64,000 nt of DNA from Micromonospora echinaurantiaca (GCF_900090235.1 NZ_LT607750.1:1624501-1688500); one strand, 5' to 3'. Numbered from the stretch's first letter, positions 27,728-36,183 are shown. A program made the numbers and translations. Notes: a model not told the origin generated them from the sequence alone.

Positions 27728-28614
27728 GTCGTGCTCCCTGTGTCGGTGCCGCTGCCATCGGTGGCGTCGGCGTCGTGCGGGTCCGCGGCGAGGACCGCGG
27801 CGAGCTTGTCGAGGCTCTGGCCGAAGCCGATCTCGATTCCTGCGATGAAGTCGGCGGAGTCGACCGTGCTGCCGGTGATCCGCCACTGGACGTCGAGGTC
27901 CGTGCCGGTGTCGGTGGGCCGGAGGTGGAGGTCGACGTGGGCGGTGAAGGCGAGGCCGCCGTCGGGAAGCAGGGGGGAGAGCTGGTAGCTGAGGCGTTCA
28001 TCCGGGCGTACGTCGTCGACGACGCCCTCCGCGCGCCCGACGACCAGGTCGGAGCCGTCGGCGTCCTCGGCGTCGCGGTATTCCTGGACGATCCGTCCGC
28101 CCGGTCGGGCCTCGAAGACGATTTCGGAGACGCGCAGGTCGTCGGGCGTCCACCAGTGGGCGAGCAGACCGGCCTCGGTCAGGTGGCGCCAGACCAGCCC
28201 CGGCTGCGCCGTCAGTGACCGGAGGAACCCGAACGAGCGGCCGTCGGCCCAGCCCGGCGCCTTCGCGGCGAGTCGCTCGGCCTGCAGGCTGATGCCGTAG
28301 CGGTCGTAGGTCGCGAGCGGGCCGCCGGCCTGGTCCGCGCGGTCGGCGAGCCGGCCGAGCGCAGCCGCCAGGTCCCGTAGGGCACCGGGCTGGAGCGCGT
28401 AGATGCGGCGCTGACCGGTGCGCTGCGACGTGACGAGCCCGGCACGCTCGAGGGTCTGCAGGTGCTTGGTGGTCTGCGGCTGGCGTGCCCCGGCGAGCTG
28501 GGCGAGGATGCCGACCGGGCGGGGCCGCTCGGCCAGCAGGGTCACGAGCCGCCAGCGGGCCGGATCGGCCAGTGCGGTGAGGAGTGCGTCCACGGGTCTG
28601 AGTATTCTCGACAA
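27724..28614 (-). CDS. ArsR-type repressor fused to SRPBCC (AHSA1) ligand-binding domain
   Basis: The 296-aa fusion has an ArsR winged helix (residues 1-95, LTALADPARWRLVTLLAE ... QPQTTKHLQTLERAGLV) and an SRPBCC hydrophobic-cavity domain (about 130-280, RVSEIVFEARPGGRIVQEY). No metal-binding Cys motif is present in the DNA-binding part, so the ligand is probably organic. The start is TTG 28614 with AGGA 7 nt upstream; GTG 28593 is an alternative that would shorten it by 7 residues. The start lies inside an AT-rich operator with two dyads, implying tight autorepression of itself and the coupled reductase. Confidence 0.87.
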   Translation of the reverse strand: MSRILRPVDALLTALADPARWRLVTLLAERPRPVGILAQLAGARQPQTTKHLQTLERAGLVTSQRTGQRRIYALQPGALRDLAAALGRLADRADQAGGPLATYDRYGISLQAERLAAKAPGWADGRSFGFLRSLTAQPGLVWRHLTEAGLLAHWWTPDDLRVSEIVFEARPGGRIVQEYRDAEDADGSDLVVGRAEGVVDDVRPDERLSYQLSPLLPDGGLAFTAHVDLHLRPTDTGTDLDVQWRITGSTVDSADFIAGIEIGFGQSLDKLAAVLAADPHDADATDGSGTDTGSTT

Positions 28615-28643
28615 GGAATATTCCTGTCAAGGAATAACTTGAC
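28610..28643. promoter_or_regulatory. ArsR-type operator: AGGAATATTCCT palindrome plus GTCAAG-N6-CTTGAC dyad
   Basis: A perfect 12-bp palindrome (28614-28625) abuts a perfect 6-6-6 dyad (28626-28643). The element GA/TCAAGGAATA occurs twice at 16-bp distance. The AT-rich block stands out from the GC-rich background and covers the start of the ArsR-fusion gene, a typical autorepression site. Confidence 0.7.
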
Positions 28644-28721
28644 CCCGTGGCGCACCGCTCGGTTGAGGGCCGGCCCTCAGACCTGCGCGTCGCCGCCGTG
28701 AGCAGGGGAGTGGTGGCCCGC

Positions 28722-29126
28722 TCAGGCGAGAACCGCTCTGGCCCGCCGCAGCACCTCGTTGAGCACCCGCGCGGCCGCGGCCACGTCGTCCGCAGGCAGG
28801 TCCGCCCAGACCGGGGCGACCCGCTCGGCGGTCTGCGCCTGGATCTCCGCGACGAGCCTCCGGCCGGCGGCGGTCACCCGCCCGTCGCGAAGCAACCCGG
28901 CGGTGGTGAGGCCCCGCACGAGCTCGCCGGCGTTGCCGAAGCGCGCCCTGTCGGCGACCGCCTGAGCGAGGTCGTCGCCAGTGGAGATCTCCTGCTCCAG
29001 CAGGCTCGCGAGTCGCAGCGTCACCCACTGCGGCTCGGTCAGCCGGTCACCGAGGATCGTGGTGAGGATGGCGTTGAGGGTCTTCTCGGTCTGTCCGATC
29101 AGTTGGGGGCCGAAGGGGATGTGCAT
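28722..29126 (-). CDS. MarR-like winged-helix regulator
   Basis: The 134-aa protein has the MarR topology: helical start (LIGQTEKTLNAILTTIL), helix-turn-helix (EPQWVTLRLASLLEQ), recognition region GNAGELVRGLTTAGLLR, a wing (DGRVTAAGRRLV) and a C-terminal dimerisation helix. ATG 29126 sits behind GAGGAG. Two identical-architecture dyads lie 20-62 bp upstream, strongly suggesting autorepression. There is no obvious target gene beside it except itself, since upstream on the other side is a long spacer. Confidence 0.82.
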   Translation of the reverse strand: MHIPFGPQLIGQTEKTLNAILTTILGDRLTEPQWVTLRLASLLEQEISTGDDLAQAVADRARFGNAGELVRGLTTAGLLRDGRVTAAGRRLVAEIQAQTAERVAPVWADLPADDVAAAARVLNEVLRRARAVLA

Positions 29127-29145
29127 GGCGATCTCCTCAAGTTAA

Positions 29146-29188
29146 TCGTTGGTGCGGCCAACGATACAGGATGTTGGCCGTACCAACA
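29146..29188. promoter_or_regulatory. Two MarR-type operators, GTTGG-N5-CCAAC
   Basis: TCGTTGG-TGCGG-CCAACGA (29146-29164) and TGTTGG-CCGTA-CCAACA (29172-29188) are perfect dyads with the same core and the same 5-bp spacer, centred 25 bp apart. They cover the promoter of the MarR-like gene. Confidence 0.75.
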
Positions 29189-29384
29189 AATTTCGGAGGG
29201 CGCGGTCACGACCCGGAGGGGGCCGAGGTGTAACTCGCGGGCCCAACCGGCATCGGCATCGCTGCGGTGGCTGCGGGGCGGGCTCGCCGACCAGGTGTAC
29301 GCGGCCTTCACCGCCTCCAACACCGCCGCCTGAGCCGACGCGGGTCCCTGCCATTCACCGTGAGCCCGGCAGTCCGCCGCGTCA
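29189..29384. other. Spacer with possible gene remnant
   Basis: This stretch holds no full gene. A short + strand frame at about 29244-29333 encodes SLRWLRGGLADQVYAAFTA and ends in a normal stop. It looks like the C-terminal tail of a lost protein but has no start codon or ribosome binding site of its own. I cannot name its origin. Confidence 0.25.
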
Positions 29385-29421
29385 GGCGGAGGCGGCGCAC
29401 CAATTGGCGCCGCCTGCCGCC
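29385..29421 (-). terminator. Hairpin downstream of aldo/keto reductase
   Basis: GGCGG-A-GGCGGCGC (29385-29398) pairs with GCGCCGCC-TGCCGCC (29407-29421) around a short ACCAATTG loop. It lies 37 bp past the reductase stop on its reading strand and overlaps the start of a 7-bp tandem repeat. Confidence 0.5.
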
Positions 29422-29436
29422 TGCCGCCTGCCGCCT
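29409..29436. repeat. Four tandem copies of GCCGCCT
   Basis: A perfect 7-bp microsatellite, four units, in non-coding DNA. The unit is complementary to the left arm of the adjacent hairpin, so copy number would change which partners the stem can choose. It may be prone to slippage. Confidence 0.8.
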
Positions 29437-29457
29437 GACGGCCGGCGTGCCGGGCGG

Positions 29458-30477
29458 TCAGCGACGTCGCAGCGCCGGGTCGAGCAGGGCGGGCGGGGTG
29501 TCGTACTTCTCGTCGGGCGCGAGGTCGACGCCGGGGGCCACGATCGCGTCGATCGCGTCGAGCAGGTCGCTGGCGAGCACGGTGTCCGCGGCGGCGAGCT
29601 GGGAGCGCAGGTGGTCCATGGTGCGGGGGCCGATGATCGCGCTGGTCACGGCGCGGTGCGCGGTGACGAATCCGAGCGCGAGCTGGGTCATCGTCAGACC
29701 GGCCTCGTCGGCCAGCGCGGCCAGCCGCTCGACGGCATCGAGCCGGGCCTGGTTGGCGGGGAGGGTGAGGCCGAAGCGCTGCGGCAGGAGGGTCGAGCGG
29801 CTGGTGGTGATCTCCCGGCCCCTCCGGATGGCGCCGGACAGCCAGCCCGAGGCCAACGGGCTCCACGCCAGCACGCCGAGCCCGTACTGCTCGGTGACCG
29901 GCAGCACGTGGGTCTCGATCCCGCGTTGCAGGATCGAGTAGCTCGGCTGTTCGGTGACGTATCGGCTCAGGTGGTTCTCCCGGGCGGCCCACTCCGCCTG
30001 CACGATGCGGTACGCGGGGAACGTCGAGCAGCCGAAGTAGCGGATCTTGCCCGCGCGCTGCAGGTCGGTCAACGCCGACAACGTCTCCTCGTCGCTGGTC
30101 CCCGGGTCCCACCGGTGGATCTGGTAGAGGTCGACGTGGTCGACGCCGAGCCGGCGCAGGCTGTTGTCCAACGCCGTGACCAGCCAGCGGCGCGAACCGC
30201 CCTGCTGGTTGCGCTCGTCACCCATCGGCATGCCGGCCTTCGTGGCCAGCACGATGTCGTCCCGGCGGCCGGCGATGGCCTTGCCGACCATCTCCTCCGA
30301 CTCGCCCCGGCCGTACATGTCGGCGGTGTCCACGAGGTTGATTCCCGCGTCGATGGCGGCGTCGACCATGGCCGTGACCTCGTCCTGGGTGGTCCGGCCC
30401 AGGCTGCCGAAGTTCATCGCGCCGAGCGCGAGGGTGCTGACCTGCACGCCGGTGCGGCCCAAGGTGCGGTACTGCAT
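29458..30477 (-). CDS. Aldo/keto reductase
   Basis: The 339-aa TIM-barrel NADPH oxidoreductase starts at ATG 30477 behind GGAGG. Motifs in order: GRTGVQVSTLALGAMNFG, NLVDTADMYGRGESEE (catalytic Asp and Tyr), VLATKAG (catalytic Lys), DLYQIHRWDP (catalytic His) and the cofactor motif AIIGPRTMDHLRSQL. It reduces carbonyl compounds; the substrate is not predictable. It is divergent from a TetR-type regulator, and two matched dyads between them indicate that TetR represses both. Confidence 0.92.
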   Translation of the reverse strand: MQYRTLGRTGVQVSTLALGAMNFGSLGRTTQDEVTAMVDAAIDAGINLVDTADMYGRGESEEMVGKAIAGRRDDIVLATKAGMPMGDERNQQGGSRRWLVTALDNSLRRLGVDHVDLYQIHRWDPGTSDEETLSALTDLQRAGKIRYFGCSTFPAYRIVQAEWAARENHLSRYVTEQPSYSILQRGIETHVLPVTEQYGLGVLAWSPLASGWLSGAIRRGREITTSRSTLLPQRFGLTLPANQARLDAVERLAALADEAGLTMTQLALGFVTAHRAVTSAIIGPRTMDHLRSQLAAADTVLASDLLDAIDAIVAPGVDLAPDEKYDTPPALLDPALRRR

Positions 30478-30544
30478 GACTGTTTCCTCCGTCAGAGGTT
30501 GAGGCGGATGGCGGTTGCGCCGCCCGTTCTGGCACACTGAACAA

Positions 30545-30588
30545 ACGGAGCGCCGTTCCGCTAAACAGCATACGGAACGCTGTTCCGT
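30545..30588. promoter_or_regulatory. Two 17-bp TetR-type operators (ACGGA-N7-TTCCG)
   Basis: ACGGAGCGCCGTTCCGC (30545-30561) and ACGGAACGCTGTTCCGT (30572-30588) differ at only four positions and are 27 bp apart. The second is a perfect dyad with 7-bp arms. They cover the divergent promoters of the aldo/keto reductase and the TetR gene. Confidence 0.8.
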
Positions 30589-30615
30589 TTGCCAACCGAC
30601 GATGGAAGTGGGGGC

Positions 30616-31206
30616 ATGGTGGTCGACACCGACGGCGGTTCAGGGTCATCCGTCACGCGGAAGCGGGCCGACGCCCGGCGCAACCAGAAGACGCTGCTGG
30701 ACGCGGCCGCCGCCGCCTTCATCGCGTCCGGCGTCGACGTGCCCGTGCGCGACATCGCCGCCCGGGCCGGCGTCGGCGTGGGCACGATCTACCGTCACTT
30801 CCCGACCCGAGCCGACCTGATCGTCGCCGTCTACCGCCACCAGGTCGAGGCGCTCGCCGCGGCCGGCCCGACACTGCTGGCGGACAGCACCGCACCGTAC
30901 GCCGCCCTGGCGCGATGGATCGACACCTTCGTCGACTTCCTGGTCACCAAGCACGGCCTCGCCGAGGCGTTGCAGTCCGACGACGCCGCCTTCGAGGCGC
31001 TGCACGCGTACTTTCTCGACCGCCTCGTCCCCGTGTGCGCCCAACTGCTCGACGCCGCCGCCGCGGCTGGCGAGATCCGCCCCGACCTGGACGCCTACGA
31101 GCTGATGCGCGGCGTCGGCAATCTCTGCATCGGCGCGGGCAGCAACCCCCGGTACGACGCCCGACGCATGGTCGGACTCCTGATCGCCGGACTGCGCCGG
31201 CACTGA
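30616..31206 (+). CDS. TetR-family repressor
   Basis: The 196-aa protein has an N-terminal TetR helix-turn-helix: RKRADARRNQKTLLDAAAAAFIASG, then VPVRDIAARAGVGVGTIYRHFPTRADLI. A helical ligand-binding domain follows. ATG 30616 was preferred over the in-frame start at 30589 because the shorter form begins closer to the conserved helix. It is divergent from an aldo/keto reductase with two matched operators between, so it most likely represses both and is released by the reductase's substrate or a related aldehyde or ketone. Confidence 0.9.
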   Translation: MVVDTDGGSGSSVTRKRADARRNQKTLLDAAAAAFIASGVDVPVRDIAARAGVGVGTIYRHFPTRADLIVAVYRHQVEALAAAGPTLLADSTAPYAALARWIDTFVDFLVTKHGLAEALQSDDAAFEALHAYFLDRLVPVCAQLLDAAAAAGEIRPDLDAYELMRGVGNLCIGAGSNPRYDARRMVGLLIAGLRRH

Positions 31207-31289
31207 CGGACGCTCCGCAGGTGCCCGCACGCCGGCCAGCAACGCCGGCGCCGCGTACGGCCGACGGGAGGTCCCGGTCGCCTGCGGCC

Positions 31290-32243
31290 TCAGCGGCGCA
31301 GGCGCAGCGGCAACCTCGGCAGCAGATGCTCCAGTTCGTCGGGGGTCGCCGGCCGGACGTTCTGCACCGCGGCTCGCAGCGTCGCCCGGTCCACGTCCCG
31401 GGTGGCGCGCACGTGCACCAGGCGGTCGCCCCGGATCACCAGGTATTCGTGCAGGTCCGGCCGGATCGCCTGGTACGCCCGCTCCGGCGCCTCGCGGACA
31501 CAGCCGTACCCGTTGGCGTAACCGCCCGGGGGCTCCGGCCGGCAGTCCGGCATCCCGGCACGGTCCGCCCACACGACGATCCGGCCACCCGACCCGTCCA
31601 CGGGCGAGTACGTGACGGCGAACGTGATGCTGGCCGTCGCCGCCCGCGGCTCGGCCTCGCCGTAGCCGGGCAACGAGGTGACGAACACCAGGTCGGCCTC
31701 CGTTCCGGCGTGGTCGAGACGCTGGGCGAGCTCGTCGGCCCGTCGGTCCACCGTGGCCATGGTCGTCCCGCCGAGGACGAGCACGATCAACGCGAGGGCC
31801 GGCAGCCGGACCACGCGGGGTCGGGTGAGCACCGCCGAGACCAGCGCCAGCCCCGACGCGGGCAGCAGGAACAGGAAGATGGAGCCGTCAAGGCCGGGCA
31901 GGACGTCGGGTAGCTGCGCCAGGCAGTAGCCGGAGAGCGCGGCACCGCCCGTGGCGACCAGCAGCGCCCAGCCGACTCGGTGCCCGGCCCGGTCGGTGAG
32001 CGCGGACCCTTGACGCATGGCCGTCCCGACGCCGAAGAGAACGGCAGGCAGCACCGCCACGCCGAGGAGCAGCGCACCGTTGTAGGACGGCAGCACCACC
32101 AGCCCGAACCAGCCCACGATCGGAAGCGCGACCAGCCCGACCAGACCGACGACGACCACCTGCCCCAGGGCGGGACCGACCTGTGGTGCGGGTCGGGGCT
32201 GCTTCGCCCCGGCCAGCTCGCCGTTTCGTACGTCGCCGCTCAC
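31290..32243 (-). CDS. Actinobacterial membrane protein, unknown function
   Basis: The 317-aa product has about five membrane segments in its first 190 residues (VVVVGLVGLVALPIVGWFGLVVL, LLLGVAVLPAVLFGVG, WALLVATGGAALSGY, IFLFLLPASGLALVSAVL, ALALIVLVLGGTTMA). An extracytoplasmic C-terminal domain of about 125 residues contains two Cys (MPDC, YGC). The start taken is GTG 32243. No catalytic motif is recognised. The C-terminal domain carries VRATRDVDRATLRAAVQNVRPAT and may bind a ligand. Its neighbours do not explain its role. Confidence 0.65.
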   Translation of the reverse strand: MSGDVRNGELAGAKQPRPAPQVGPALGQVVVVGLVGLVALPIVGWFGLVVLPSYNGALLLGVAVLPAVLFGVGTAMRQGSALTDRAGHRVGWALLVATGGAALSGYCLAQLPDVLPGLDGSIFLFLLPASGLALVSAVLTRPRVVRLPALALIVLVLGGTTMATVDRRADELAQRLDHAGTEADLVFVTSLPGYGEAEPRAATASITFAVTYSPVDGSGGRIVVWADRAGMPDCRPEPPGGYANGYGCVREAPERAYQAIRPDLHEYLVIRGDRLVHVRATRDVDRATLRAAVQNVRPATPDELEHLLPRLPLRLRR

Positions 32244-32500
32244 GTCGCCCCCGTGTCCGCCGCTCCACCGGCCCGTACGCCCGTGCCGCGACTCGTGTCC
32301 GCGCAGCGTCGCACGACCCGCGACAGCGGCGGATCCGGTGTTCGGATCCCATCCCAATGGCGGTTCGGCGGGAGATCAGAGCGCTCACTCCTGCTCGCCG
32401 CCGGATCCTCCCCGCGGTGGCAGGGCTGGTAGCGCACGGGCATCGACGGTTCGATTGACCGATTCGTCTACCGTGTAGCCGTCCATCCGTGGGCATCGCT
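32244..32500. other. Divergent promoter region upstream of the STAND ATPase unit
   Basis: There is no supported gene here. A TTGACC hexamer at 32455-32460 and AT-richer bases around 32445-32480 (TCTACCGTGTAG) mark the probable promoter for the rightward micro-ORF/ATPase unit. The leftward promoter of the membrane protein must also lie here. Confidence 0.4.
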
Positions 32501-32650
32501 GTGTCGTCACCGGCTGATCCCGCTGCGAGCTCCGTCGGGGCGCTGCGGCACGAGCTGTCGGGGGCGCTGCGCCGAGCCGGGGCCGGGTTCGGCATCACGT
32601 CGACGTCGACTGAGCTGAGTGATCGCACCGAGAGGAGCCGCCGTTGTTGA
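32501..32650 (+). CDS. Micro-ORF 1 upstream of STAND ATPase (49 aa)
   Basis: GTG 32501 opens a 49-codon frame. Its product contains SVGALRHELSGALRRAGAG, which resembles the first helices of an actinobacterial HTH/effector-associated domain, and ends CRC-like in SRRC. Its TGA overlaps the TTG of the next micro-ORF (TTGA). No strong ribosome binding site was seen. It may be a short regulatory peptide, a remnant of a longer N-terminal domain, or chance. Confidence 0.35.
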   Translation: MSSPADPAASSVGALRHELSGALRRAGAGFGITSTSTELSDRTERSRRC

Positions 32651-32730
32651 CCGAGGCACTGCCGGCACCGGCGGCCAGCGGCACGACGGCCCTGGTCGCA
32701 GCCGTGGCCAGCGCGGACGACCCGCGGTGA
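32647..32730 (+). CDS. Micro-ORF 2 coupled to STAND ATPase (27 aa)
   Basis: TTG 32647 overlaps the previous stop by 4 bp, and its own TGA overlaps the GTG of the ATPase gene by 4 bp (GTGA). GAGAGGAG lies just upstream (32631-32638). The peptide has an Ala-rich hydrophobic stretch (SGTTALVAAVASAD) similar to the opening of small actinobacterial proteins often found before such ATPases. Translational coupling is the clearest role. Confidence 0.4.
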   Translation: MTEALPAPAASGTTALVAAVASADDPR

Positions 32731-35700
32731 CCGCCATCGACGGCGCTCCCGGCCAGCGGGGGCGCACGCCGAGCACGCGCCAGCAGGTGCTCGTCGAGAA
32801 CGGCTTCGGCTACGGAGTGATCGGGGCAGACCTGCACGTCTTCGGCGACGGCAGACCGGTGTACCTGCTCAGCGAAGCCGGCCGGCGGCCGGGCCTGACC
32901 CTCGCGGTGGACGACCAGGGGCTGCCGGCCCAGCCGAGCCACCTGCTCAACGCCCGGCACGCCGTCGTGGACTTCACCGGCCGGCACGGCGAGGTCGGTG
33001 ACCTGACCGCCTGGCGCGACGGCGGGGGCGGCCGCGCGGTCCGCTGGTTGCACGCCCCCGGCGGCCAGGGCAAGACCCGCCTGGCCAGCCACCTCGCCGA
33101 GTCGGCCGCCCGGGACGGGTGGAAGGTGATCGTCGCCGAGCACACTCCGGCCCGGGTCGTCGACGTCAACGAGCCGGCCAGCCACGACCTGCGCGTCGGG
33201 GCCGCCCGAGGACTGCTCATGGTGGTCGACTACGCCGATCGGTGGCCGCTGACCCACCTGACGTGGCTGTTCAGCAACAAGGTGTTCGACCAGGACGTGC
33301 CGGTGCGGGTGCTGCTCCTCGCGCGCAACGAGCACATCTGGGCGGCCCTGCGCCACGCCCTCACGCAGGCCGGCTGGTCGCCCGAGGGCTGCACCAGCCA
33401 GGCGTTGGGCGCTCTTCCGCGCGCCCGCGACGCCCGCGGCAGCATGTTCGTCGCCGCCCGGGACTGCTTCGCCCGCCGCTACGGACTGCCCGACGCGGCC
33501 GCGATCGGCGTGCCCGACTGGCTGGACCGCGACGAGTTCGGCCTCACCCTCGCCGTGCACATGGCGGCGCTGGTCGCCGTCGACCGCCACGCCCGCAGCG
33601 CCGCCCAGCCGGAGGCGCCGCGCGAGGGCATGACGGCCCTGACCGCGTACCTGCTGGAACGCGAGAACCTCCACTGGCACGCCCTGCACTCCAGCGGTGA
33701 CATGCTGACCGGCGGGCGGACGACGTTCACCACCACCCCGACCCAGCTACGCCGGGCCGTGTTCACCGCCGCCCTCACCGGCCCGCTGGGCTACCGGGAG
33801 GCCAGGGCGGCCCTGGACAGAGTCGGCGTCGGCGACGCCGACCAGGTGCTCGGCGACCACACGTTCTGCTACCCACCCGCCGACCCCCGCACCGTGCTGG
33901 AGCCCCTCTATCCCGACCGGCTCGCCGAGGACTTCCTGGCCCTGTGCCTGCCCGGGCACGACCTGCCCGGCCATGAGTCGGACGCCTGGACCCACGGCGT
34001 TCCCGAGCTGTTGCTCGCCCCGTCCGCCGGCGACAACCACCTACCGCCGTACGCCGCGCGCGCGTTCACCTTCCTCACCGCCGCCAGCGAGCGTTGGCCC
34101 CACCTGATCGCCACCCTGGAAGGGCTCGAGCGGCTCCTGCCGGAGGATCCGCACGACGCGGCCGGCGACCTCACCGTCGCCGCGGCTGACCTCGCCGACC
34201 GCCTCGCGCGGCACCGTCTGCCGACGGTCACCGACCCCGCCGAGCGCGCCGAGCTGCACGACGTCCTGGGTCGTTGGCTGGACCGGGCCAACCGGGAGGA
34301 CGAGGCAGCCGACGCGCTCAGGGAGGCCGTACGGCTGTACCGCTCGGTGGCCGCGACCGATCCGCGGTCCGTCGAGCCCAAGCTCGCCTGGGCGGCGCTG
34401 CACCTCGCCCAGGTGCTGGTCGGGCTGAACCTCGTACCCGAGCCGGGCGCCTTCCGGCACCTGTCGGTCGGCGGTGACGCGTTACGGCCCGGCCCGGCCC
34501 GTCGGGACGAGGCGCTGGCGGCGTTCCGCGAGGCCGTCGAGATCCTGCGGCGGCTGGCCCGCGACAACCCCGCCGAACACGAGAAGGACCTCGCCGGGGC
34601 GCTCTCGGTGGTCGGCGTCTTCGGGCCGCATCTCGGGGCGGCCGAGGAATCACGGGCCTTCGCCCGCGAGTGCGTCGAGATCGTCAGCCGGCTGGCGCGC
34701 GACGACCCGGACGAGTACGCGGACGCCGTGCCGCTCATGCTGGCCAACCTCGCGGGCAACCTGGTGACGTCGGAGCCGGAGCAGGCGGCGGCGCTCGCCG
34801 CCGAGGCGGTCGAGGGCGCCCGCCGGCTGGTGGGCGACCATCCCGCGGATCCCGAACAGCAGGAGACTCGTCGGTTCGCGCTCCACTTCACCCTGGTGGT
34901 CCAGGCTGGCGTGCTGTTGCGGCTGGGCCGGGCCGAGCCGGCCCTCGCCGTCCTCGACGAGGCGGTACGGATCGCCCCGGGCCAGCGGGAGGACGACCCG
35001 GACGGCAGCGACGCCTGGGCCGAAACGGTCTCCCTGACGCTCGGCCTGCTGTGGGTGCAAGGGTCCGAGGACGACGCGGGGGCCGGCCTGGAGGGGGCCA
35101 TGCAGGTGCTCCGCCGCCAGGCGCGGGCCAACCCCACCGCGCACCGGCTGGCGTTGTTCCACGCCTTCCTGGTGCTCGACTACATGCTGCGACAGCTGGA
35201 GCGATGGGAACTCGTCCTGGCCGGGCAGCGCGACGTCATCGACTTCCTCAAGGCTGCGGACGACGCCCTCCGGTACGACGTCATCGGCGTGCTGGCCGCC
35301 AACGGCGCCGTCCTGGTGATGCTGGGGCGGTGGGACGAGGCGCTGGACGTGATCGGCGAGATCGCCGAGGAACTCCGGCGGGAGGGCACCGCCGGTGGGT
35401 GGGAGCACGGTCTCGGCGGAGCGCTGGTGGCGGTGGCCACCAACGGGGCGGGGGTGACGCCGGGGGAGTCGCCCGACGACAGCGGCTACGGGCAGGTGGC
35501 CCAGGACGAGACCGTTGCCACGCTGCACCGGATAGCGGCGGCGTACCGTCGGCGGGCCGGCGGCGACCCGCACGACGAGCACGGCCTGGCCGTGACGTTG
35601 AAGCTGCTGGCCGAAGCGCTGTGGATCCTGGACCGGCCAGGGGAGTCCCTGGCCACCGGCCGGGAGGCAATCGCGGTCCGCCGCCGCCTGGCCCGCGACG

Positions 35701-36116
35701 GATCCCCCGAACATCACGATCACCTCGCGCTGGCGTTGCAACGCCAGGTCCGGAGGTTGGAGCGGGTCGGGCAGCACCGGGAGGCGGTGGTCGCGGCGGC
35801 GGAGGCGGTCGACCTCTACGAGCAGCTCGTGCGCGTCGACGCCGCCGCGCACGAGCCGGCGCTCGCCGCGACGCTGCATCTCCTGGCGGTCAACCTCTGG
35901 TGGTCGCGCCCGGCAGAGGCGCTCGAACCGGCCCGGCGGGCCGTCGAGATCGTGGAACGGCTGGCGCGGGCGGAACCGGCCGTGCATGGGCAGAACCTCG
36001 CCAACGCGCTGGACGTGCTCGCCGGGATCCTGCGCGACCTGGGGTGGGAAGAGCGGGCGCGCGCCGCGGCGAGCCAGGCGGCCGAGGTACGCGATCGGCT
36101 CGCCGTCCGCGGCTAG
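32727..36116 (+). CDS. STAND-type ATPase with long TPR region
   Basis: The 1129-aa protein has an N-terminal segment common to actinobacterial STAND proteins (GVIGADLHVFGDGRPVYLL) and a P-loop, APGGQGKTRLA, near residue 111. A Walker B-like LLMVVDYADRW (163-173) follows, then a helical relay region. From about residue 500 there are at least twelve TPR units, with repeated phrases such as EAVRLYRSVAATDP, EAVEILRRLARDNP and EAVDLYEQLVRVD. STAND proteins act as ATP-driven switches in signalling, regulation or phage defence. No effector domain (protease, nuclease, TIR) is fused, so a partner would have to deliver the output. The SARP gene follows 67 bp downstream. Start GTG 32727 is coupled to the preceding micro-ORF. 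Confidence 0.75.
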   Translation: MTAIDGAPGQRGRTPSTRQQVLVENGFGYGVIGADLHVFGDGRPVYLLSEAGRRPGLTLAVDDQGLPAQPSHLLNARHAVVDFTGRHGEVGDLTAWRDGGGGRAVRWLHAPGGQGKTRLASHLAESAARDGWKVIVAEHTPARVVDVNEPASHDLRVGAARGLLMVVDYADRWPLTHLTWLFSNKVFDQDVPVRVLLLARNEHIWAALRHALTQAGWSPEGCTSQALGALPRARDARGSMFVAARDCFARRYGLPDAAAIGVPDWLDRDEFGLTLAVHMAALVAVDRHARSAAQPEAPREGMTALTAYLLERENLHWHALHSSGDMLTGGRTTFTTTPTQLRRAVFTAALTGPLGYREARAALDRVGVGDADQVLGDHTFCYPPADPRTVLEPLYPDRLAEDFLALCLPGHDLPGHESDAWTHGVPELLLAPSAGDNHLPPYAARAFTFLTAASERWPHLIATLEGLERLLPEDPHDAAGDLTVAAADLADRLARHRLPTVTDPAERAELHDVLGRWLDRANREDEAADALREAVRLYRSVAATDPRSVEPKLAWAALHLAQVLVGLNLVPEPGAFRHLSVGGDALRPGPARRDEALAAFREAVEILRRLARDNPAEHEKDLAGALSVVGVFGPHLGAAEESRAFARECVEIVSRLARDDPDEYADAVPLMLANLAGNLVTSEPEQAAALAAEAVEGARRLVGDHPADPEQQETRRFALHFTLVVQAGVLLRLGRAEPALAVLDEAVRIAPGQREDDPDGSDAWAETVSLTLGLLWVQGSEDDAGAGLEGAMQVLRRQARANPTAHRLALFHAFLVLDYMLRQLERWELVLAGQRDVIDFLKAADDALRYDVIGVLAANGAVLVMLGRWDEALDVIGEIAEELRREGTAGGWEHGLGGALVAVATNGAGVTPGESPDDSGYGQVAQDETVATLHRIAAAYRRRAGGDPHDEHGLAVTLKLLAEALWILDRPGESLATGREAIAVRRRLARDGSPEHHDHLALALQRQVRRLERVGQHREAVVAAAEAVDLYEQLVRVDAAAHEPALAATLHLLAVNLWWSRPAEALEPARRAVEIVERLARAEPAVHGQNLANALDVLAGILRDLGWEERARAAASQAAEVRDRLAVRG

Positions 36117-36183
36117 GGCGGCGACCCGTTCCGCGCCGCTCAACGGTTGGAGGCCTGCTCCTCGCCCATGGCAAGATCTGCCG

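Noticed and set aside
29409..29436. CRISPR-like repeat
   Set aside because: Units of 7 bp without spacers form a microsatellite, and no cas genes are present.
32727..36116. Third AfsR/SARP-type regulator
   Set aside because: The P-loop and TPR are present, but there is no winged-helix or BTAD domain; the SARP is the next gene.
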